DNA of 64,000 nucleotides, from the NCBI GenBank assembly GCA_951804985.1, contig OX638131.1:2294001-2358000 (forward strand), read 5' to 3'. Positions 57,677 through 64,000 of this stretch are shown here, piece by piece. The notes beneath the pieces were generated by a model that saw only the letters and a program-made list of their open reading frames with translations, did no database searches and had not been told where the DNA came from. Numbering within the stretch: the first letter of the stretch is position 1; every line of letters begins with the position of its first letter. This stretch comes from Dryomyza anilis (taxonomy: Eukaryota > Arthropoda > Insecta > Diptera > Dryomyzidae). A program made the translations under genes and the position numbers.

Positions 57677-60600
57677 ATGGCACCAATTAGTGAAAAAAGA
57701 ACGCAACCCCAAGCTCACATCAAGGATAGTAGCAGTCATGCCGCTCACACGAAGGAGAATGCGAGCGGCGGCCCAAAGCCCAGCAAAAGGGGTATCGAAA
57801 TTTTAGACTTCCACGAGTCCTGGCTGGAAGAAATGGAGATTTACAAGGACAAACTTTATGTGCAGAAGCACCAACATCATCAGTTGCTTGGCTCGCATAA
57901 TCATCTCCACGCGCTACAAGGTTGTCAACTTGAATTTCAGATCGACAACAGCATCAACCATCAGAACAGCAGCAACAACACCAGCAGCAACAACAACAAG
58001 AACGTCATCGCCAGCACAAACCCCAATGCAAACACTGCCAACAACCTCGCCGAGAAGACAATCAAAAGACGAGGTGTCGATCAACTGTCTGCCAAACAGC
58101 GCATCGTTGCACGACACGCTACCGCAGCAACAGCATCCTCTGGCAACTGCTCCGACGGTAATACAAACGAAAATATGCAGGTGAGTTACTGAGTCAAGTG
58201 CTACTTCTTTTAGAAGACATGTGGGTCATATCACGTCACAAATATCAATGTTGGCAAAATTGTTGCTGATTTTGCTGAATTTTGGTGGAAATGTGATACT
58301 GGAGAAGAACTAACAATTAATTCTCTAAAATAATTTCAATATTATGAAATTCTCCTAATAAAGAAAAGATAAACAAGTGTTTAAAACAATATAAAAAAAG
58401 TTTATGAGAATATCTTTTACTTTTTTAGTTTTAAAATATTTTTTAGATCATAAACTTCTTTAAAATGTGAACAGTAAATATGTGAAATAGTACTTTGAAT
58501 TTTCAATGTGCATAACATTTTTATTTTTAAGAAATAAAAAATAAATTTCATTTAAATCGATATATCTTGTGCCAACATAGATATTTGTGACGCGAATGAC
58601 CCGTGTATGTTTTTGTGTTACTTGTGCATATCCAACGAATTGCATCAAGTGTTGCTGCTCACAAAAAATATATGTAAATGTTTTATTTTTATTTAAAAAA
58701 CAAATTAAAATGAAAAATATATTTAATCGTCGTTGTAGAAGTAAAACTGATATCGTCATCTGAGAATGAGTTTGCTCAATACGGAATTTTTTGGTGAATG
58801 GAGTTAGGAATTGGATTTATATGACTTATATATCATCATTATAGAAGTTTATTGATTAATAATATTATGTATCAATGCTGCACAACGGGATTTTTCAGTT
58901 TTAATTTTTTTTTGAAAACCACTACATAGCTGTTTTTATTTGTTATTGTCTTTGTATTATTTTTATTTTGTGTTTTTGCATTTATATTTCATATTTTGGT
59001 TTAGCTTTTATTTTTCTTAGGGTTTTACTTTGGTGTTTCTTTTAAAAATGTTGGGTTTTCGTTTTTTTGTTTTGCTTTTATTTTGTGTTTTTCATTAATT
59101 TTGTGTTTGGTTTGTTTTGACTTTTGATTTTGTGTTTTAATCTGCTATTTTTGTTTTTGCTTTTATTTGTGCAATGGTATTTATCATTTATTTATGTGTT
59201 TTTCCTTTGACTTTTGTGCTTTCACATTAATAGTTGATATTGTAAAAATGTTTTGAATATATGTTTTTGCTTAAGTATTTTCTTTTGATTTTGTGATCTC
59301 CAACAACTCAGTTTTCTGCATCACTTGAAATAAAGCTTAACATTTTTAAACTAAACTGGATATGGAGCAAACACAAACAAAACTAAAATGTTCATAAAAA
59401 CTTAATAATTTGTAATCTTTTGTAATCCAGCAATTAATTGCCAATATAAAATAGAAAAATGTTATCGTGTAGATTTTGAGAAATATCGTTTTCTCAAAAC
59501 CGAGTCAATGGTGTATGGAGCAAAATAATTCTCAGTTGACGATGTACATAATAAATGTACAAAATGCTAGAATATTTATGAAATGTTTTTTTTTTATAAT
59601 ATTAACGGGTCTCTTCAATTCCAAAGTGATTCAAAAATTTGTTTATACAAACGTGCTAAAGTAAATGAGATGCATACGACCAAATTTACTGTATTTAGTT
59701 ATTATTACTTGTTTTACCAATTTTTGACGTGAAATTTGAATACATCATCAGTTTTCTTTACAGAAATCCTTCCTATACTTACCAAAATCATAGTGATTAT
59801 CAGTTTTTAATTCATTTGATAATTTGAATTTGATTTCTAAGCTAATTGGGTACTACAAATAAACAAAAATAATAGCTACTGCTTACTTGAGTAATATCTT
59901 TAGAGCTATAGAGGGCATTTAATCAATAAACTTATAATATTTATTATATTTACTTCATTTTACTTCTACAACAAAGAAATATAAAAAATAAACATTTGAA
60001 GTATGTTAAATATTTAGACCATTTTATTTTTAATAACACAACCATTATTTTCATTTTGAATGTTTCCTTTGATCATCTTATAATAATAATACCATCATAA
60101 ACATCACTAACTCCGTCTGTTGATATGTTCATTGTGCATGACTGCTTTCCTTAACCGCTAAAGTTGATTTTAAAGCGCTCACGAGAAGAATCTACTTCGC
60201 AAAAATCAAACTCTGGCTATACGAAACGCCAAACGCACACAGCTACCCGTTCGCCCGCGAATAACAATCAAGCACATGGCACGGTGAAGGCAGCAAATGG
60301 TACCAGTGCAAATGCTACCACTGGTGCTACAACCAAAAATTCTAAAATCATTGTTAATCAATTCCATGCTAGTAGCTTGCTTTTCACGCAGCAAAATGAT
60401 GAAAAATCCAAATTACTAACCCAAAATGGTTTAACGAAATTAGCGGCCTCGGCCTACGAGACCAGCCTGTATGCTTCAAATTATCTGCCCAAAAACAGTA
60501 AATCGATTGGCGGAAATGTCGGTGGCTCCAAATCACACAATAACGAACACCACAACTACGTAGGCGTGGCTCTGGCAAAAAGTGGCGATATCGAAAGAGC

Positions 60601-62998
60601 CAGAGGTGGCGGATATGGTGACAATGCCAATGATGATCCATGTGCAGGTAATATTTTTTATTTATCGTTTCTCAGCTGTCTATTTTTACAATTGTTTTTT
60701 TATTGTACAGCTATTGATGATGTGAACGAGTACTCGGAAAGTGATAGTGAAGAAGAATATACGGGACAACCTTTTTATCTTCTGGAAGACTCCGAGGTAA
60801 CGCACCAAAGTAAAAATATACGTGCTTCAATGGAGCGTTCCTCTTCTTCGGAGGAGGAAGATAGCGGCGGAGAATGCGAGCGCCCTGTGTATCACAGACC
60901 TAAGTCAATTCTAAGTCCAAGCCTTTTCCCAAATGTACCGCCATATTTAAACTTTTCCTCACACGCAGACAAAGGACCGGCAATGCCGGTAGCACTACAC
61001 AGGGTGCTCAAGTGGAAATTGAGTCCTGTGATGCCGAAAATAGTCAAACGTGTAGTTCTTAATTCTGGATTCCGAATTATAAAGAGTATGTCGTGAAAAA
61101 AAGAGCAAAAGTAAACATTAATTTTTTTTTTGTTTAATTTTAGATACAACTGATTGGATGGCCATTTGGGAGAAGCATATGAAGAGTCCGGGTTTCCGTA
61201 CTATTCGCTCTCATCAGAAATATAACCATATGCCAGGTTCCTTTCGCATTGGTCGTAAAGATTCAATGTGGCGATGTCTGCACAATAATATAAGAAAGTT
61301 TGGCACCAAAGAGTTTGGATTCATGCAAAGGTAAACAGTCTAAAAAGTCTCTGAAATGGCCAAACATTTGATAGTAATTTTCGTAAAAACGTTATGTAAT
61401 AGAAAAAACTGCCAAACTCAGTAACCACGAATTATATAGTATTGATATTTTGTTGACTACTGTATTTAGAAACAAATGCTATTACAATTTTGTTAAACTA
61501 TTCCACGCAGATCGTACGTTTTGCCCGAAGATTTGGAGAGTCTGCGTCAGGTGTGGCCCAAGAATGCCTCAAAACTCACCAAGTGGATAGTAAAGCCACC
61601 TGCAAGTGCACGTGGCACCGGCATACGCGTGGTCAATAAATGGAGCCAATTCCCAAAAGACCGGCCACTGGTTGTGCAAAAGTATGCATTGCATTGAACT
61701 TCCCATTCAAAACATTTTCCTAATGCGCTTTTGTAGGTACATTGAACGGCCGCTCTTGATAAATGACAACAAATTCGACATGAGAATCTACGTTATTCTG
61801 ACATCCATAAATCCGTTACGAATCTATTTGTGCAAAGATGGTTTGGCGCGTTTCGCTTCAGGTAGATCGCATTCATGCATTTGAATTTACTGACAGTAAT
61901 ATTGTGTGTTCAACAGTTAAATACAGCTCCGAGATGACCAGCCTGGATGACCGCTGCATGCATCTAACGAACTACAGCATTAACAAATATTCACATAACT
62001 ACTCCAAGAACGAGGACTTTAATGCATGTCAGGGTCACAAGTGGACACTGCAATCGTTGTGGTCGTGCCTGGAAAATCGCGGTGTCAACACAAATCGCTT
62101 GTGGGCCACTTTGCGCAACTTAATAATCAAGGCATTCGTCAGTGGCGAGTCCTGTCTGAATCGAACGTATCGTCAAAATGTCAATTTTCGCTATAACTGT
62201 GTAGAAATGTTTGGTTTCGATGTGCTGCTCGATGAAAATATAGTACCGTGGTTGTTGGAAATCAATATATCACCATCCCTACATTCAGAACTGCCATTGG
62301 ACCTGCACGTCAAGGGTCCCATGATTCAAGCCTACTTGAACACCTGCATGTATCAAGTGCCGCCAAAACTGAATGAAAAACAGCAAAGGGAAATACGGGA
62401 GGAACTAAATTTGGAGGGTCCGCTGTGCTATGACAAGCGCATGTTTACGACATGCCTAACCGCTGAAGAAGTGCGCAAGCATAATTTGTTCACCAACCGA
62501 TCCATCGAATATCGCGAAGAGTATGTGGATGCAATACTTGAAAATTTGTTACCAGATGATGTGCGTTGCCTGATTATTGCAGAGGATGAACTGGCGCGGT
62601 GCAAACCTTTGGAACGAATATTTCCCACATCGGATTCCCATATCTATCTGCGGTTCTTAGACAATCCACGCTACTATAATCGGTTAATTGACGCGTGGGA
62701 AACTAAGTACGGAAGTGATCGTCACAAAGGTATTGAACTGTTGAGTAAATTCTGCAGAGACGGTTATCATCTGCAAGTTTCCGATGCAGCGCTCGAAAAG
62801 GTATTTTTATGTATCTTGTACACTGCAACAATTGTAGTTGTACCTGTTTTATTAAGTTTTGTATAATATTTTTTGACTCATGACTCTCTTTTTCAGGAAC
62901 CAAATGTAACACTGACGGAGATAGATATGATGCATACGAAAAAGCTGGACATTATTGATAGCATCGTACCACTCAGCAAAAACGGTTCTCCAGACCTA
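57677..62998 (+). CDS. TTLL4: Tubulin polyglutamylase TTLL4-like, eight coding exons
   Basis: Predicted join: 57,677-58,180, 60,164-60,647, 60,711-61,085, 61,144-61,330, 61,511-61,681, 61,737-61,861, 61,917-62,800, 62,897-62,998. All junctions are GT/AG and the frame is kept, giving 943 residues. Family enzymes add glutamate side chains to tubulin and other proteins. Residues 1-330 are low-complexity, with an Asn/Ser-rich part; 331-385 are acidic (SESDSEEEY, SSSSEEED). SLFPNVPP at 400-407 and DWMAIWEKHMKSP lead into the TTL domain (about 430-750). ATP-grasp motifs are intact: VKPPASARGTG (544-554), KFDMRIYV, GLARFAS, MHLTNYS (630-636) and LLEINISPS (728-736), with Glu730 and Asn732 the expected Mg ligands. 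QGHKW (654-658) fits TTLL4. The first ATG after the acceptor at 57,655 is taken as start. Exon 2 could begin 12 nt later (60,176). The last exon's frame is uncertain: the next frame is open to 63,045. Exons 3-7 are very secure; the N- and C-termini less so. Confidence 0.93.
58181..60163 (+). other. TTLL4: TTLL4 intron 1 (1,983 bp) with T-rich tract and repeat
   Basis: Donor CAG|GTGAGT and acceptor TTTCCTTAACCGCTAAAG bound it; a second acceptor AG lies at 60,175. At 58,728, CGTCGTTGTAGAAGTAAAA and at 59,955-59,974 its inverse TTTTACTTCTACAACAAAG suggest an inserted element of the 39,538-39,791 type, about 1.25 kb. Between them, 58,915-59,290 is almost free of C on this strand, with many TTTTGTGTTTTT phrases. 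No exon is recognised inside. Confidence 0.7.
60648..60710 (+). other. TTLL4: TTLL4 intron 2: 63 nt, stop-free and in frame
   Basis: The donor is GTGCAG|GTAATA and the acceptor TTTTTATTGTACAG. Its length is divisible by three and it has no stop in the coding frame. Retention would add 21 mostly hydrophobic residues (IFYLSFLSCLFLQLFFYC). Splicing is favoured because the upstream and downstream parts join two hydrophilic regions. Confidence 0.8.
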
Positions 62999-63450
62999 AA
63001 TCTAGAATCTTTATCAAGACTTATTAACCAACAACACGTCGGATAGATGATAATAAAGCCAGATCAATAGTTGTTAAATGAATGTAAGTATTAATTACAA
63101 AATAGTTTTCCAGTTCGAAACATATTCACTATATTACATTTTTTTAATTCCAGTAAATTCGAAACATAAGGGAATAAGACTGAACATAGGAGTCCGAAGC
63201 CAACGTTGTTAACATGTTTACTAATTCGATTTTATTATCTGAAAAATATTGTAAAAATTTATCATGATTAAATTTGAATTGAGTATAGCCCATGTTTGTA
63301 AATGTAATTTAACTTTTTGTAACTGTAAACTGAATAATTACACTGAATGAATGGCGCCATTTACTTGTATTTCAAAACTGTTTAAAAGGTTTGTAAACAA
63401 AAGGAATATCATCAAACTCAAATAAAAATCAAAAATTATTGAAAACATTA
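62999..63450 (+). other. TTLL4: TTLL4 3' region with two poly(A) signals
   Basis: AATAAA occurs at about 63,051, just after the alternative stop, and again at 63,421. Either could end the message. Confidence 0.45.
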
Positions 63451-64000
63451 ATACGGCAAAAGAAGTTGTACTTAAATTAAACTAAATTTATAATCAGAAA
63501 TTTGTTCTCTTCATACGAGATTAACAACATTTTCAAATTTGAAAGACCGGCGTTAATAAGCATCTGTTAAAGATCCGAACAAAGGCCTAAGCGTTATATA
63601 TTTTATAAAGATGAAGATCACAAGGGTTTACTGTAAATTTGCTGGTATCGATTTTCTATGCGATGAATTTTCTATACGGTGAATGGTGAAATTTATGCGG
63701 TTCTTATTAAATACCGGGATTAGTCCCGGTATTTAAAAAAATTGATAATAATTTTAAAAATAAATTTTGATGTGACGGGAAAAATGATCAAAACATTTGT
63801 ATACGTGTGACTTTACATTTCAACAGCTTTTTCTTACATAGATAAGTGAGTCGCAATCATTTTGCATTTGTGTTGAAGTTTCGGTCAGCAGTGTCTTGCT
63901 GGGAAACGATGATCTAGAGATCAGTTTTTCGGGAATGCTATGACTCAAATCCCGGTATTCCGAGAATGTCATCCTAGGTGGTACAACTTTTTCGTTCTTC
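63451..64000. other. Downstream intergenic DNA
   Basis: It contains a perfect 13-bp inverted repeat, TTAAATACCGGGA and TCCCGGTATTTAA, with a 4-base loop at 63,707-63,736. AATCCCGGTATTCCG recurs at about 63,947. No gene is visible. Confidence 0.4.

Noticed and set aside
1..64000. CRISPR arrays, operons and bacterial features
   Set aside because: The tandem arrays have no unique spacers, and the gene has introns; this is eukaryotic DNA.

Overview
This is a 64 kb piece of an AT-rich insect genome, most probably a higher fly (Diptera, Brachycera). The grounds are short introns of 55-63 nt with fly-type splice signals, CAG/CAA-rich noncoding islands, a 5'-truncated I/Jockey-like LINE, and dense small DNA transposons. 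I cannot name the species. All calls come from reading the sequence; no database was searched.

One protein gene can be built with confidence. It lies on the + strand at the right end: an eight-exon orthologue of the tubulin polyglutamylase TTLL4 (57,677-62,998, 943 codons as spliced here). A strong splice acceptor 21 nt before its ATG implies at least one untranslated 5' exon further left, so part of the upstream DNA may be TTLL4 intron or promoter. A weaker candidate is one minus-strand coding exon at 31,026-31,145.

The first ~57 kb has almost no convincing coding sequence. Unique islands with more G+C (about 5.0-5.7, 9.3-10.6, 12.0-12.9, 16.0-17.0, 19.0-19.7, 21.4-22.1, 25.5-26.5, 31.0-32.7, 37.1-37.7, 41.8-43.3, 47.4-47.9, 51.0-52.3 and 57.2-57.7 kb) alternate with AT-rich repeat-filled DNA. 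Repeats found: a tRNA-derived SINE (3 copies, one with a 15-bp target duplication); a TA-flanked MITE with ends CACCCAG/CTGGGTG (7 copies or parts); a GATATCG-rich terminal-inverted-repeat family with ends CCCAGTCTGCC (8 copies or parts); a 1.26 kb foldback element holding ~300-bp tandem repeats; several other foldbacks, including a 1.1 kb hairpin; two LINE fragments; nested insertions; and five tandem arrays with units of 20 to ~420 bp.

The most interesting signals are the three transposon families that can be delimited here (SINE, TA-MITE, GATATCG family), the foldback/satellite element at 39,957-41,213, a perfect 54-bp palindrome at 53,090-53,143, a stop-free 63-nt intron in TTLL4, and a reading-frame ambiguity in the last TTLL4 exon.
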